Shown here: one piece after another, positions 36,766 to 45,509 of the stretch | Layout of the letters: each line of letters opens with the position of its first letter | Numbering within the stretch: position 1 is the first letter of the stretch | Source: Enterobacteriaceae bacterium RIT693 | GTDB taxonomy: Bacteria; Pseudomonadota; Gammaproteobacteria; Enterobacterales; Enterobacteriaceae | Length of the DNA stretch: 64,000 nucleotides | Direction: 5' to 3' | Assembly: GCA_009668225.1 (NCBI GenBank) | Contig: WJYK01000007.1 | Coordinates: 124,001-188,000, forward strand | Translations under genes and position numbers: made by a program | The notes under the pieces: model-generated | The model's database searches: none | What the model saw: the letters and a program-made list of their open reading frames with translations, nothing else | Told to the model about the DNA's origin: nothing

Positions 36766-36783
36766 GGGGCATCTTAATGCCCC
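36766..36783 (-). terminator. Intrinsic terminator, M24 peptidase / LysE
   Basis: GGGGCAT and ATGCCCC with the loop CTTA. On the minus strand it is followed by TTTATTTTT, so it terminates the M24 peptidase gene; on the plus strand the T run is poor. Confidence 0.8.
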
Positions 36784-36793
36784 CTGATTAAGC

Positions 36794-37999
36794 TTACCCG
36801 AAGCGCCGTAATTCTCGGGGTAGCTGGCTAAACAGCTCATAGCCGTCGTCGGTTATCAGCAACATATCTTCCAGCATGATCGCCCCAACGCCGATGCCGT
36901 AGTAAGGCGTTTCCACGCTAAAGACCATGCCAGGCTCGAAGGTTTCGGTTGCCGCCGCGCTAATAAAAGGTGCCTCTTCCAGGCCCAGGAACAGCCCATC
37001 GCCATGCCCTAAATGGCCCCGGTTATAATGGGGCAAGCCGCTGGCTTTGATTTTGCTCATCGTGTCGTTAAACACATGACTGAGCTTCACACCCGGGCCA
37101 ATCAGGCTCAGCATGTGTTCGTGGCCCTGCAAAATGGTCTGGTAAATTCGCTCGGCCATTGCCGTTGGCTGCCCGAATACCACGGTACGCGCCAAATCCG
37201 CACCGTACCCGGCGACATCCACGCCGCAGTCAAATTTGATTAAATCCCCCGGTTTTACGGGTTCACGACTCGGAAGTAATTTGGGGGCAAAATCGTCGCC
37301 CACAGAGATCAAATGGAAGCGCGAAAGGTTAGTCTCCGGGTGCTGCATCACGGCTGCTTTATAGGCGGCGGTGAGATCCCACGCCGAACAGCCCTCGCCA
37401 ATCGCCTTAAAGGCTTCGCTAATCCCATACTCGGTAATCTGAGCGCTTTTACGCAGAAAGGCTAACTCCCACGGGCTTTTGACCATTCGTAGCTCATTGA
37501 AGATTGCCGTGGAATCCACCAGCCGTAAATTCGGGATCGTCTTATCCAGGGTCTGCTTGCCGCCATTGCTCATCGCATTCAGCTCGATAGCGATGTTTTT
37601 ATCCAGCACGCCCGCATCCGCTAAAGTGGACTTGAGCAGCGTGAAAACAGCTTCGACCGGCGGGCCAATCGGCCGTTCTTTAATCACCCGCTGCGGGTTG
37701 AAAGGCTCATCGACATCCACCCAAACCGGGAAGGTCTTCAGCTCATAGTTCGCCAGATCAAACTGCAGGCCTGCCGCCTCGAACTCGTTCATCACGATCA
37801 AAGAAGGCAGCTTTTCATCCCGGAATATAACCGCCAGCGCCGCGCCGGTGTGACGAAAGGTGTACATAAAGAAACTGGCAAACCCGGTCACATGGCAAAA
37901 GTTGTCCGGAGTGGTCACCACCAAAGCCTCTATATTGTTACGGGCCATGATGGCTCTGGCTTTGGCCGTGACCGCCTGGAGATGATCTGCTTTATTCAT
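36794..37999 (-). CDS. M24-family metallopeptidase (aminopeptidase P/creatinase type)
   Basis: A 401-residue pita-bread-fold enzyme. The N-terminal creatinase-like domain (1-155) is followed by the catalytic domain, with metal ligands in KFDCGVDVAGYGADLARTVVF (two Asp), GHLGHGDGL (His), VETPYYGIG (Glu) and AIMLEDMLLIT (Glu). All five ligand positions of M24 are there, so it should be active on a prolyl-peptide-like or related substrate; M24 members also include creatinase and dimethylsulfoniopropionate lyase (DddP), so peptidase action is not certain. It is transcribed alone, with a terminator behind and 260 bases without a gene ahead. Confidence 0.87.
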   Translation of the reverse strand: MNKADHLQAVTAKARAIMARNNIEALVVTTPDNFCHVTGFASFFMYTFRHTGAALAVIFRDEKLPSLIVMNEFEAAGLQFDLANYELKTFPVWVDVDEPFNPQRVIKERPIGPPVEAVFTLLKSTLADAGVLDKNIAIELNAMSNGGKQTLDKTIPNLRLVDSTAIFNELRMVKSPWELAFLRKSAQITEYGISEAFKAIGEGCSAWDLTAAYKAAVMQHPETNLSRFHLISVGDDFAPKLLPSREPVKPGDLIKFDCGVDVAGYGADLARTVVFGQPTAMAERIYQTILQGHEHMLSLIGPGVKLSHVFNDTMSKIKASGLPHYNRGHLGHGDGLFLGLEEAPFISAAATETFEPGMVFSVETPYYGIGVGAIMLEDMLLITDDGYELFSQLPRELRRFG

Positions 38000-38263
38000 G
38001 GTGCTCGTTACCTCAGTCTTGTTTTACTTTTGCCGTAGTCAGGCCGCCAGATGTTTTAGCAGATCAACCGGGATTTATATAGCGGGCTTATGGTGGGAGA
38101 TTTTGCAACCTCTGGCCGGCGGGAACTTTCTGCTGGAGAAATCGTAGTAGCGTTCCCTGAACGACCTGGCTTTATGGTGGTTTTTAGCTAAACGACACCG
38201 CAATATCCAGCGTATGTGGTAGCTTTCATTACTAAGATAAAATGGCTGCAAAAGGGAAATTAC

Positions 38264-38440
38264 ATGTCCGACATAGACAAAGCCTCCCCTTCCGTGGACA
38301 GCGAACCGCTAGCTAGTCAGGGTGAAGAGTCCGCTTTAATAAACGCAAAAATACAGCTTGAGAATATTCAAGCACTTGAATACTTAAACCAGCTAACTGA
38401 AGAAAATGGAATGCTATCTGATAGCTATCGGACATTTTAA
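38264..38440 (+). CDS. Small unknown protein
   Basis: A 58-residue ORF starting MSDIDKASPSVDSEPLASQG, with an AAGGGA ribosome site about 6 bases upstream. It is acidic and polar, with a central helical stretch (INAKIQLENIQALEYLNQLTEEN) but no membrane segment, signal or Cys. It lies 47 bases upstream of the AraC gene on the same strand and is more AT-rich than its neighbours. I recognise no family; the good ribosome site and plausible helix make it more than a random ORF, but it may not be expressed. Confidence 0.45.
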   Translation: MSDIDKASPSVDSEPLASQGEESALINAKIQLENIQALEYLNQLTEENGMLSDSYRTF

Positions 38441-38487
38441 CTTTTGAAAAACTGGTTTTCTTCTCAATAGCTAACGAGACCAGATGG

Positions 38488-39339
38488 ATGACAACGCGCG
38501 ACAAAACGAGCAGCAGAGACTGGGTTGATATCAACCGTGATGAAGAGAGCGGCATCGAGAGCATTAATGCCCATTTCTCCGGCCACGCATATGACGCCCA
38601 CGATCACGACGAAGTGCTTGTCGGCGTGACGCAGCAAGGGCTCCAGCGTTTTAACTGCCACCGCACCACGCACACCAGCCATCCGGGCAGAGCCATTCTG
38701 ATTGAGCCGGGCGCGGTGCACGACGGCCATGCCCCCGAAGCCGAAGGTTTTACCTACGCGATGCTCTATCTGCCGCAGACCTGGGTAAGCGAGAATATGC
38801 AGCGTCGCGGACTGGGCAACATCGCCACGCTGGAAGCCGCTTTCCATAACACCCTTGCGGACGACCCGCAGCTCAGCATTGCTATCCAACAGGCATTTTT
38901 TGCCGTCCACCATCGCGAAGGCCGACTCGCCCGCGACCAGACGCTCGACCATCTTGTCACCCTGCTTTCCCGCCACATCAGCCTCAGGCCGCCTTCGGCC
39001 TCAAACGATGCGCTTCGGCAAATGTATGGGGTCAGGGATTTTCTTCACGATCGTATGCACCTGGACATCGGGCTCGACGAACTCGCGCTGCACTCCGGCA
39101 TCGACCGGTTCCGGCTCAACCGCCAGTTTAAGCAGGCATTTGGCCAGTCGCCCCACGCCTACCTTGTACGGCTTCGCCTGCGCACCGCCCGTGCGCTACT
39201 GGCCCAGGGGAAAGAGCCTGCGCTGGTCGCAACGCAAACCGGATTTGCCGACCAAAGCCACATGGGACGCTGGTTCCAGCGCGCCTATCGCCTCTCCCCC
39301 GTCGCCTACCAGCGCCGTTGCACAAACGTTCTATACTGA
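38488..39339 (+). CDS. AraC-family transcriptional regulator
   Basis: 283 residues: an N-terminal cupin sensor (HAYDAHDHDEVLVGVTQQG through HPGRAILIEPGAVHDGHAPE) followed by two C-terminal helix-turn-helix motifs (LDELALHSGIDRFRLNRQFKQAFGQSPHAYLVRLRL and ALVATQTGFADQSHMGRWFQRAYRLSPVAYQRR). It lies 57 bases before a DUF2000 gene on the same strand, a pairing suggesting joint function or control. The effector is unknown. The ATG at 38488 has only a weak ribosome site. Confidence 0.9.
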   Translation: MTTRDKTSSRDWVDINRDEESGIESINAHFSGHAYDAHDHDEVLVGVTQQGLQRFNCHRTTHTSHPGRAILIEPGAVHDGHAPEAEGFTYAMLYLPQTWVSENMQRRGLGNIATLEAAFHNTLADDPQLSIAIQQAFFAVHHREGRLARDQTLDHLVTLLSRHISLRPPSASNDALRQMYGVRDFLHDRMHLDIGLDELALHSGIDRFRLNRQFKQAFGQSPHAYLVRLRLRTARALLAQGKEPALVATQTGFADQSHMGRWFQRAYRLSPVAYQRRCTNVLY

Positions 39340-39396
39340 CCGCCCTGCCATCTTCGATGATGTCTTCTCAGAAAGATGAACGGAGAAGCAGGACAG

Positions 39397-39804
39397 ATGT
39401 TTGATACCAAAATTGCCTTTATCGTACGCGATGATTTACCCACCTGGCAGCGCCTGAACGTGGTGGCGTTTCTCGGCACCGGCGTGGCAGCCGCCTCCCC
39501 GGAAATCATGGGCGCGCCTTACGTTGACGCAAAAGGCCGCGAATACGGCAATTTGTCCGGCCAGCCGATGCTGATTTTCGAATCCGACCTCGCCGGGCTG
39601 CAAACCGCACACCGCAAAGGCCTGGAGCGCGAGCTAACCCTGATCCCGTACGTGCACGCCATGTTTTCCACCGGGCATGACGCAGCCAACCGGGAAGTAT
39701 TCAGAGCGGAAAATGCCGACAGCATGAACCTGGTCGGCCTGGCAATGCGCGGCCCGAAGAAGGTGGTGGATAAGGTGATAAAGGGGCTGGCGCTGCATAA
39801 ATAA
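39397..39804 (+). CDS. DUF2000 family protein
   Basis: 135 residues from MFDTKIAFIVRDDLPTWQRLNVVAFL, typical of DUF2000, a small alpha/beta protein with a peptidyl-tRNA-hydrolase-2-like fold and no proven role. Conserved parts are FIVRDDLPTWQRLNVVAFLGTG, QPMLIFESD and NREVF. The start at 39397 has AGGA close by; an upstream ATG at 39376 is in frame but less likely. It probably shares a transcript with the AraC gene and is followed by a clear terminator. Confidence 0.85.
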   Translation: MFDTKIAFIVRDDLPTWQRLNVVAFLGTGVAAASPEIMGAPYVDAKGREYGNLSGQPMLIFESDLAGLQTAHRKGLERELTLIPYVHAMFSTGHDAANREVFRAENADSMNLVGLAMRGPKKVVDKVIKGLALHK

Positions 39805-39824
39805 GCCAGATCCAAAGACAAAAA

Positions 39825-39857
39825 AAGCCCGCTGCGACAATCATGCGGGCTTAGTTT
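39825..39857 (+). terminator. Intrinsic terminator after DUF2000 gene
   Basis: AAGCCCGC and GCGGGCTT arms, with a 12-nt loop, followed by AGTTTTT. It also faces the convergent hipA end. Confidence 0.88.
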
Positions 39858-39895
39858 TTACATCAATATTGCGCATCAGCAGAAAGTCTATCCGC

Positions 39896-41179
39896 TCAGG
39901 TTTCAAAATCCTGATGCCGCTTTTTCAGTACATTGAAAATACCTTCTCCTGCTTTCTGAGGGATATTCAATCTGTCGAATACTTCTCTCCACTTTGACAA
40001 CGCGGCCAGGGTTTGTTCGATATACTCTTCTGGTTTTAGGTATTTATAACTGCGACAGATTTCCAGAATTCGCTTTCTGGTGGGTTTACCCGGCGTGCGT
40101 CCGCCAAAATCGGTGGTGTGCTCTCCCATTGCATTCGAAAATGTTAAATCATAGGCAGGAGCCAGCGCCCAACGCTCCTTTTCACCGGGTTCTGTGGGCT
40201 CATGGCAAAGAAATGCGAAGTTTTTTGCGTGGTCATCATGATTATGCGACAGAGCATTAAAAATCATTAGCCGCGCCATCTTTTCAACCTCTTTCGAGTC
40301 GTTGGTCATTGCCTGCGTCAGCTTTAGCAAGTCCGGATAACTAACTGATGAAAGCGTTCTGAAATCAGCATAAACAAGTGCGGACACGGTCATCATGTGA
40401 ATCTTACGATTACCTTTACGATCGAAGCGCTTTGTGGCAAAAAAGTTCTCGACCGCTCCTTCCGGCATTTGCATATTCAGAAGACTGGACTCAGCCATTA
40501 TTACTCCGGCATCTCTGGCCATTTCAGCGTAGGCAAACTCAATTCCTCCGGTCTCAACCGGCTCATCCAACGCCCTGAATTTAACTATCCAGTGTTGGTA
40601 GCCTTCCGGAAGAGAACCAAAGGCTGACGAAGCCTCTTCCCCATTTTCAGACAATGCGACTATAGCTTTAGGCCTTGCGCCACCGGGAGATCCACCCGCC
40701 AGCCGCAGTTTATTTAATACTGCTGCCGTTTCCCCCTGCTGCACGTCAATCGAGGCCTCATAGAGTTCGCAGAGACTGACCGGGCCAGATAATGCAGTAC
40801 TGTCAGTTTTAGGCTGATATTCAAAAGCCCCCATACCTCGTTCACCCATGTAGGCAAGGCGATCAAGAGGAGTAAGGGTCCGATGGGAACCGTCTCCATA
40901 AGTGCTACTGAAAAACCGATCCATCAACAACATCCCCCAACCATCCGGCAAGGAATCGGCAAAAGGCCCATGGAGACCGTCAAATAAACGGGGATCTGCG
41001 GCAAGTTGAGGTTTGTCGTCCCATTTCATGGTCAAAGGCGAGAGATTGAACCCATCCGCGAGCCATTCCCGATCGTAGGCGAAGTAGATCCCTTTTCCTT
41101 CAGCCTTATAGAGCTCTCCAACTTTTATACCTTCTTTTAGCACGGTCAACGCTTCTACGTGTTTCAATACCTTCGCCAT
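39896..41179 (-). CDS. hipA: HipA-family serine/threonine kinase toxin
   Basis: 427 residues, the HipA fold: an N-subdomain-1 (about 1-105), the ATP-binding loop (LAGGSPGGARPKAIV), the catalytic loop HNHDDHAKNFAFL with the Asp base, and the metal motif APAYDLTFS. HipA kinases phosphorylate glutamyl-tRNA synthetase or related targets and induce a persistent, non-growing state. The gene's ATG overlaps the stop of the HTH partner gene, so antitoxin and toxin are translationally coupled. Its codon use and AT content are higher than in flanking genes, suggesting acquisition. HipA-like proteins vary in targets and some are not toxic. Confidence 0.88.
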   Translation of the reverse strand: MAKVLKHVEALTVLKEGIKVGELYKAEGKGIYFAYDREWLADGFNLSPLTMKWDDKPQLAADPRLFDGLHGPFADSLPDGWGMLLMDRFFSSTYGDGSHRTLTPLDRLAYMGERGMGAFEYQPKTDSTALSGPVSLCELYEASIDVQQGETAAVLNKLRLAGGSPGGARPKAIVALSENGEEASSAFGSLPEGYQHWIVKFRALDEPVETGGIEFAYAEMARDAGVIMAESSLLNMQMPEGAVENFFATKRFDRKGNRKIHMMTVSALVYADFRTLSSVSYPDLLKLTQAMTNDSKEVEKMARLMIFNALSHNHDDHAKNFAFLCHEPTEPGEKERWALAPAYDLTFSNAMGEHTTDFGGRTPGKPTRKRILEICRSYKYLKPEEYIEQTLAALSKWREVFDRLNIPQKAGEGIFNVLKKRHQDFET

Positions 41180-41475
41180 TATTTCATCCCCCGCTTGCGC
41201 CTGGCATTCTTGAGTTCTTCAATAGAATGCGGATGCTCTGGTTTGAAAAGTCTGGTCACGGAGGGCAACTCATCCAGCACGGTAGCCAGCAGGATCATCG
41301 CTTCCAGAGTAATAACTCCGGTAGTTTCGAATCGCTTGATAGTAGACTCTGAGACACCCGCTTTTTCAGCAAGTGTCTTTCGGGAAAGATTTTTCGCAAG
41401 ACGAAGCGTTTTGGCGTTACTTCCCACCTGCTGAGCCACTTCTGCCGGGGTATAAAGCAGATGCATAAAAGACAT
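41179..41475 (-). CDS. hipB: HipB-type HTH antitoxin and autorepressor
   Basis: 98 residues with an XRE helix-turn-helix (about 22-75: LRLAKNLSRKTLAEKAGVSESTIKRFETTGVITLEAMILLATVL), whose product should neutralise HipA and repress the operon. The basic tail (ELKNARRKRGMK) resembles regions contacting HipA. AAAGG lies 6 bases before ATG 41475; an inner ATG at 41466 is an alternative. Upstream lie four near-identical palindromes, the probable binding sites. The gene is 1.1 times the length of E. coli HipB (88). Confidence 0.85.
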   Translation of the reverse strand: MSFMHLLYTPAEVAQQVGSNAKTLRLAKNLSRKTLAEKAGVSESTIKRFETTGVITLEAMILLATVLDELPSVTRLFKPEHPHSIEELKNARRKRGMK

Positions 41476-41496
41476 TTTTTGCCTTTACTATAAAAT

Positions 41497-41629
41497 GTTC
41501 ACATATGAACCATTATAACATTTAAATGCACCAAAATGGTCATAAATGACCATTTTAAATAAAAATCAAAAAAGGTCATTTATGACCAATTTCATCGATA
41601 AAAATTAAATAAAAGGTCTTATATGGACC
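41497..41629. promoter_or_regulatory. Four HipB operator palindromes
   Basis: Four dyads of the form GGTCAT-NN-ATGACC: GTTCACATATGAAC at 41497-41510, GGTCATAAATGACC at 41538-41551 (extended to a 24-bp palindrome, 41533-41556), GGTCATTTATGACC at 41574-41587, and a looser GGTC-N7-GACC at 41615-41629. Centres are about 41, 36 and 42 bases apart, allowing binding on roughly the same helix face and DNA wrapping. The E. coli hipBA promoter likewise has four HipB operators. Confidence 0.85.
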
Positions 41630-41752
41630 ATTAAACCACAGAAATAATGGCATGTAATTTATTGATTTAAAAACAAGTAAGAGCAATAACATAGCTATTG
41701 CCCTTAGGTTGCAGGAACAAACTTCGCATAGCAGGGTTCAGTCATAGTCAGG

Positions 41753-42004
41753 CTAAATATTCCCCTGCCCGTCTTGCTCCACCGCTCCAGTATTCAAAGC
41801 CTGGTAGCGCGAAGGCCAGATCTCTTCCGGCGGCTTATCCAGTGCTTCGGCAATAAGCCGCTCGCCCTTCGGCCAGCGCCTCGTTAACGCATTTGCCAGC
41901 GTGGATGACGCAAGCCCTGCACGCCTTGAAATTGCCGCCAGCGACGTTCCTTTCTTCTTCATACCGGCAATGATATCCGCCGGATGCGAGTCTTGTGCTT
42001 CCAT
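41753..42004 (-). CDS. sfsB: SfsB (Nlp)-like Ner-family DNA-binding protein
   Basis: 83 residues matching E. coli SfsB/Nlp, a Ner-type winged-helix DNA-binding protein related to phage Mu Ner: HPADIIAGMKKKGTSLAAISRRAGLASSTLANALTRRWPKGERLIAEAL, then IWPSRY. Overexpressed SfsB restores maltose use in crp mutants; its normal target is unclear. The gene stands alone between hipBA and guaA and has its own promoter space. Confidence 0.85.
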   Translation of the reverse strand: MEAQDSHPADIIAGMKKKGTSLAAISRRAGLASSTLANALTRRWPKGERLIAEALDKPPEEIWPSRYQALNTGAVEQDGQGNI

Positions 42005-42154
42005 ACACCCTCCTCAGTGTTTTTGTTTCCAACACTGTTAAGCATCACCTTTGTTTACCGCGCACACTACGGACTATGAGTCACATAAGTAAGTTTTTTA
42101 CGCTACGAATGTGATTAAGGGGAAGTGATTACGGAGGGGGTATTCGAAGAATAA

Positions 42155-42195
42155 AAAAATCGCCAGAAAATCCTTCGATTTTACTGGCGATTTTT
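42155..42195. terminator. Bidirectional terminator downstream of guaBA
   Basis: AAAAATCGCCAG and CTGGCGATTTTT form a 12-bp stem whose loop is itself a hairpin (AAAATC-CTTC-GATTTT). T runs on both strands. It ends guaBA (minus strand) and could block read-through from the plus side. Confidence 0.95.
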
Positions 42196-42227
42196 GAAGC
42201 TAGCGGTTTTTAGTCAGCGCTAAAAAC

Positions 42228-43805
42228 TTATTCCCACTCAATCGTCGCCGGTGGCTTACCGGAGATATCGTAAACCACGCGGGAGATGCCGTTCACTTCG
42301 TTGATGATGCGGTTGGACACGCGGCCGAGGAAATCATACGGCAGGTGCGCCCAGTGCGCGGTCATGAAGTCGATGGTTTCTACCGCACGCAGGGAAACAA
42401 CCCAGTCGTACTTGCGGCCATCGCCCATTACGCCCACGGAACGGACCGGCAGGAACACGGTGAACGCCTGGCTCACTTTGTTGTACAGGTCGGCTTTGTG
42501 CAGCTCTTCGATGAAGATAGCATCGGCGCGGCGCAGCAGGTCGCAGTACTCTTTCTTCACTTCGCCCAGCACGCGAACGCCGAGGCCTGGGCCCGGGAAC
42601 GGGTGGCGGTAAAGCATGTCGTACGGCAGGCCCAGCTCGAGGCCGATTTTACGCACTTCATCTTTGAACAGCTCGCGCAGCGGCTCAACCAGGCCCATCT
42701 TCATCTCTTTCGGCAGGCCGCCCACGTTGTGGTGAGATTTGATGACGTGTGCTTTCCCGGTCGCGGAGGCCGCAGATTCGATAACGTCAGGGTAGATGGT
42801 GCCCTGCGCCAGCCACTTAACGTCTTCCAGCTTCAGCGCTTCTTCGTCGAACACTTCCACGAACACGCGGCCGATGATCTTACGTTTGGCTTCAGGGTCG
42901 TTCTCGCCCGCCAGCGCGGTCAGGAAGCGGTTCTCGCCTTCAACGTGAACGATGTTCAGGCCGAAGTGGTCGCCGAACATGTCCATTACCTGAGCGGCTT
43001 CGTTCAGGCGCAGCAGGCCGTTGTCCACGAACACGCAGGTCAGGTTTTTGCCGATGGCGCGGTGCAGCAGCATCGCGGTGACGGAGGAGTCAACGCCGCC
43101 GGACAGGCCGAGGATAACTTTGTCGTTACCGACCTGCTCGCGGATGCGGACGATCGCATCTTCGATGATTTTTGCCGGGGTCCACAGCGCTTCGCAGCCG
43201 CAGATTTCCAGTACAAAACGCTCCAGCAGACGCTGGCCCTGACGGGTGTGGGTCACTTCCGGGTGGAACTGCACGCCGTAGAAGCGTTTTTCTTCGTTGG
43301 CCATAATGGCAAACGGACAGGTTTCGGTGCTGGCAACGGTCACAAAGTCGGACGGGATAGCAGTCACTTTGTCGCCATGGCTCATCCAGACGTCCAGCAG
43401 CGGTTTACCGGCTGCGCTCAGGGAGTCTTCGATGTCGCGAACCAGCGCGCTGTCGGTTTTCACTTCAACCTGCGCGTAGCCAAACTCACGTTCGGTAGAG
43501 CTTTCAACGTGGCCGCCCAGCTGCATGGCCATGGTCTGCATGCCGTAGCAAACGCCGAACACCGGCACGCCAGCGGTAAACACATACTCAGGCGCACGCG
43601 GGCTGTTTTCTTCGGTGGTGCTTTCCGGGCCGCCGGAGAGAATGATACCGCTTGGGTTGAACTCACGAATTTGAGCTTCGGTAACATCCCATGCCCACAG
43701 TTCGCAGTAGACGCCCAGCTCACGGACGCGGCGCGCCACCAGCTGAGTGTACTGAGAACCGAAGTCGAGGATCAGGATGCGATGTTTATGAATGTTTTCC
43801 GTCAT
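42228..43805 (-). CDS. guaA: GuaA, GMP synthase
   Basis: GuaA converts XMP to GMP with ATP and glutamine. The 525-residue product has the class I glutaminase with the Cys nucleophile in [11 protein letters not shown], the His/Glu pair in [11 protein letters not shown], the PP-loop ATPase [10 protein letters not shown], and the C-terminal dimerisation domain ending [10 protein letters not shown]. Its ATG is 67 bases after the guaB stop and the two form the guaBA operon. A large open frame on the opposite strand (about 42345-43808) is a coding shadow. Confidence 0.98.
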   Translation of the reverse strand: MTENIHKHRILILDFGSQYTQLVARRVRELGVYCELWAWDVTEAQIREFNPSGIILSGGPESTTEENSPRAPEYVFTAGVPVFGVCYGMQTMAMQLGGHVESSTEREFGYAQVEVKTDSALVRDIEDSLSAAGKPLLDVWMSHGDKVTAIPSDFVTVASTETCPFAIMANEEKRFYGVQFHPEVTHTRQGQRLLERFVLEICGCEALWTPAKIIEDAIVRIREQVGNDKVILGLSGGVDSSVTAMLLHRAIGKNLTCVFVDNGLLRLNEAAQVMDMFGDHFGLNIVHVEGENRFLTALAGENDPEAKRKIIGRVFVEVFDEEALKLEDVKWLAQGTIYPDVIESAASATGKAHVIKSHHNVGGLPKEMKMGLVEPLRELFKDEVRKIGLELGLPYDMLYRHPFPGPGLGVRVLGEVKKEYCDLLRRADAIFIEELHKADLYNKVSQAFTVFLPVRSVGVMGDGRKYDWVVSLRAVETIDFMTAHWAHLPYDFLGRVSNRIINEVNGISRVVYDISGKPPATIEWE

Positions 43806-43872
43806 TGACGTTAATTCCGAGGCAAGTGAAACGAGAATATAAATAGCCCGGCGCGTGGCCGGGCTAGTGAAA

Positions 43873-45339
43873 TCAGGAGCCCATGCGGTAGTTCGGAGAC
43901 TCTTTAGTGATGGTCACGTCGTGAACGTGACTTTCCTGAATACCGGCCCCGCTGATGCGTACGAATTCCGCTTTGGTACGCAGCGCGTCGATAGTACCAC
44001 AGCCGGTCAGGCCCATGCAGGAACGCAGGCCGCCCATCTGCTGGTGAACGATCTCTTTCAGGCGGCCTTTGTACGCTACGCGACCTTCGATACCTTCCGG
44101 TACCAGTTTGTCTGCGGCGTTGTCGGTCTGGAAGTAACGGTCAGAAGAGCCTTTGGACATCGCGCCCAGAGAACCCATGCCGCGGTAGGATTTGAACGCA
44201 CGGCCCTGGTACAGTTCGATTTCGCCCGGAGACTCTTCGGTACCTGCCAGCATGCCGCCAACCATCACCGCAGCTGCGCCAGCGGCGATAGCTTTCGCGA
44301 TGTCGCCGGAGAAGCGGATCCCGCCGTCGGCGATGACCGGAATACCGGTGCCTTCCAGCGCTTCAACCGCGTCAGCTACGGCGGTTATCTGCGGTACGCC
44401 AACGCCGGTAACGATACGCGTGGTACAGATGGAGCCAGGACCGATGCCGACCTTAACCGCGCTGCAACCAGCGTCCGCCAGAGCACGTGCGCCAGCGGCG
44501 GTTGCTACGTTACCGCCGATGATTTGCAGGTCAGGATATTTAGCACGGGTTTCACGAATACGTTGCAGAACGCCTTCGGAGTGGCCGTGAGAGGAGTCAA
44601 TCAGCAGAATATCAACGCCAGCGGCGACCAGCGCGTCAACACGCTCTTCGTTGCCTGCGCCTGCGCCAACCGCAGCCCCAACACGCAGACGGCCCTGCTC
44701 GTCTTTACAGGCGTTAGGTTTACGCTCTGCTTTCTGGAAGTCTTTAACGGTGATCATGCCCAGCAGGTGGAACCCGCCGTCAACAACCAGCGCTTTCTCA
44801 ACGCGTTTTTCGTGCATTTTAGACAGCACGACGTCGCGCGCTTCGCCTTCTTTCACGGTAACCAGACGCTCTTTCGGGGTCATGTACACGCTAACAGGCT
44901 GGCTCAGGTCGGTCACGAAGCGCACGTCACGGCCGGTGATGATGCCGACCAGTTCGTTTTCTTCGGTCACTACCGGGTAACCGGCAAAGCCGTTACGCTC
45001 GGTTAATTCTTTCACTTCACGCAGGGTGGTCGTTGGCAGCACGGTTTGCGGGTCAGTTACGACGCCACTTTCGTGTTTCTTAACGCGCTTTACTTCTTCT
45101 GCCTGGCGTTCAATCGACATATTTTTGTGGATGAAACCAAGACCGCCTTCCTGCGCCAGGGCGATAGCCAGACGCGCTTCCGTCACGGTATCCATCGCTG
45201 CGGACAGCATAGGGATATTCAGACGAATAGTTTTGGTCAGTTGGGTGCCGAGATCGGCCGTGTTCGGCAGAACGGTAGAGTGAGCGGGAACGAGGAGAAC
45301 GTCGTCAAACGTCAGTGCTTCTTTAGCGATACGTAGCAT
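43873..45339 (-). CDS. guaB: GuaB, IMP dehydrogenase
   Basis: GuaB oxidises IMP to XMP with NAD+, the rate-limiting step to guanine nucleotides. The product has 488 residues as in E. coli: a TIM barrel interrupted at about residues 93-205 by two CBS domains ([13 protein letters not shown] and neighbours), the active-site loop [17 protein letters not shown] with the catalytic Cys, and the flap ending EGRVAYKG. It is the first gene of guaBA, reading away from the divergent xseA promoter. Confidence 0.98.
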   Translation of the reverse strand: MLRIAKEALTFDDVLLVPAHSTVLPNTADLGTQLTKTIRLNIPMLSAAMDTVTEARLAIALAQEGGLGFIHKNMSIERQAEEVKRVKKHESGVVTDPQTVLPTTTLREVKELTERNGFAGYPVVTEENELVGIITGRDVRFVTDLSQPVSVYMTPKERLVTVKEGEARDVVLSKMHEKRVEKALVVDGGFHLLGMITVKDFQKAERKPNACKDEQGRLRVGAAVGAGAGNEERVDALVAAGVDILLIDSSHGHSEGVLQRIRETRAKYPDLQIIGGNVATAAGARALADAGCSAVKVGIGPGSICTTRIVTGVGVPQITAVADAVEALEGTGIPVIADGGIRFSGDIAKAIAAGAAAVMVGGMLAGTEESPGEIELYQGRAFKSYRGMGSLGAMSKGSSDRYFQTDNAADKLVPEGIEGRVAYKGRLKEIVHQQMGGLRSCMGLTGCGTIDALRTKAEFVRISGAGIQESHVHDVTITKESPNYRMGS

Positions 45340-45391
45340 GGCAATATCTCAACCTGGGGGTGAATGAGAACAGATAAAATATTGCCGCGGC

Positions 45392-45417
45392 ATTATACAG
45401 AGCGTAAGCGATTGCAT
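45392..45417 (-). promoter_or_regulatory. guaBA promoter with PurR-type operator
   Basis: On the minus strand a perfect -10 box, TATAAT (45392-45397), lies downstream of ATGCAATCGCTTACGCT (45401-45417). The latter matches the PurR palindrome (consensus ACGCAAACGTTTGCGT) at about 12 of 16 positions and covers the -35 zone. E. coli guaBA is repressed by PurR at the same place. Confidence 0.75.
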
Positions 45418-45509
45418 CCACACTTTTTTCGCAAAACTCCTTGCTAATAGCGCACCGGGCTGTAGTATCGACCTATTAACCTGCTGATTTAGAATTTGAT
45501 CCAGCTCAC

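Noticed and set aside
42345-43808. 487-codon open frame antisense to guaA
   Set aside because: Lies entirely opposite guaA, with His/Gln/Phe-rich composition typical of a complement frame; no family motifs and no ribosome site.
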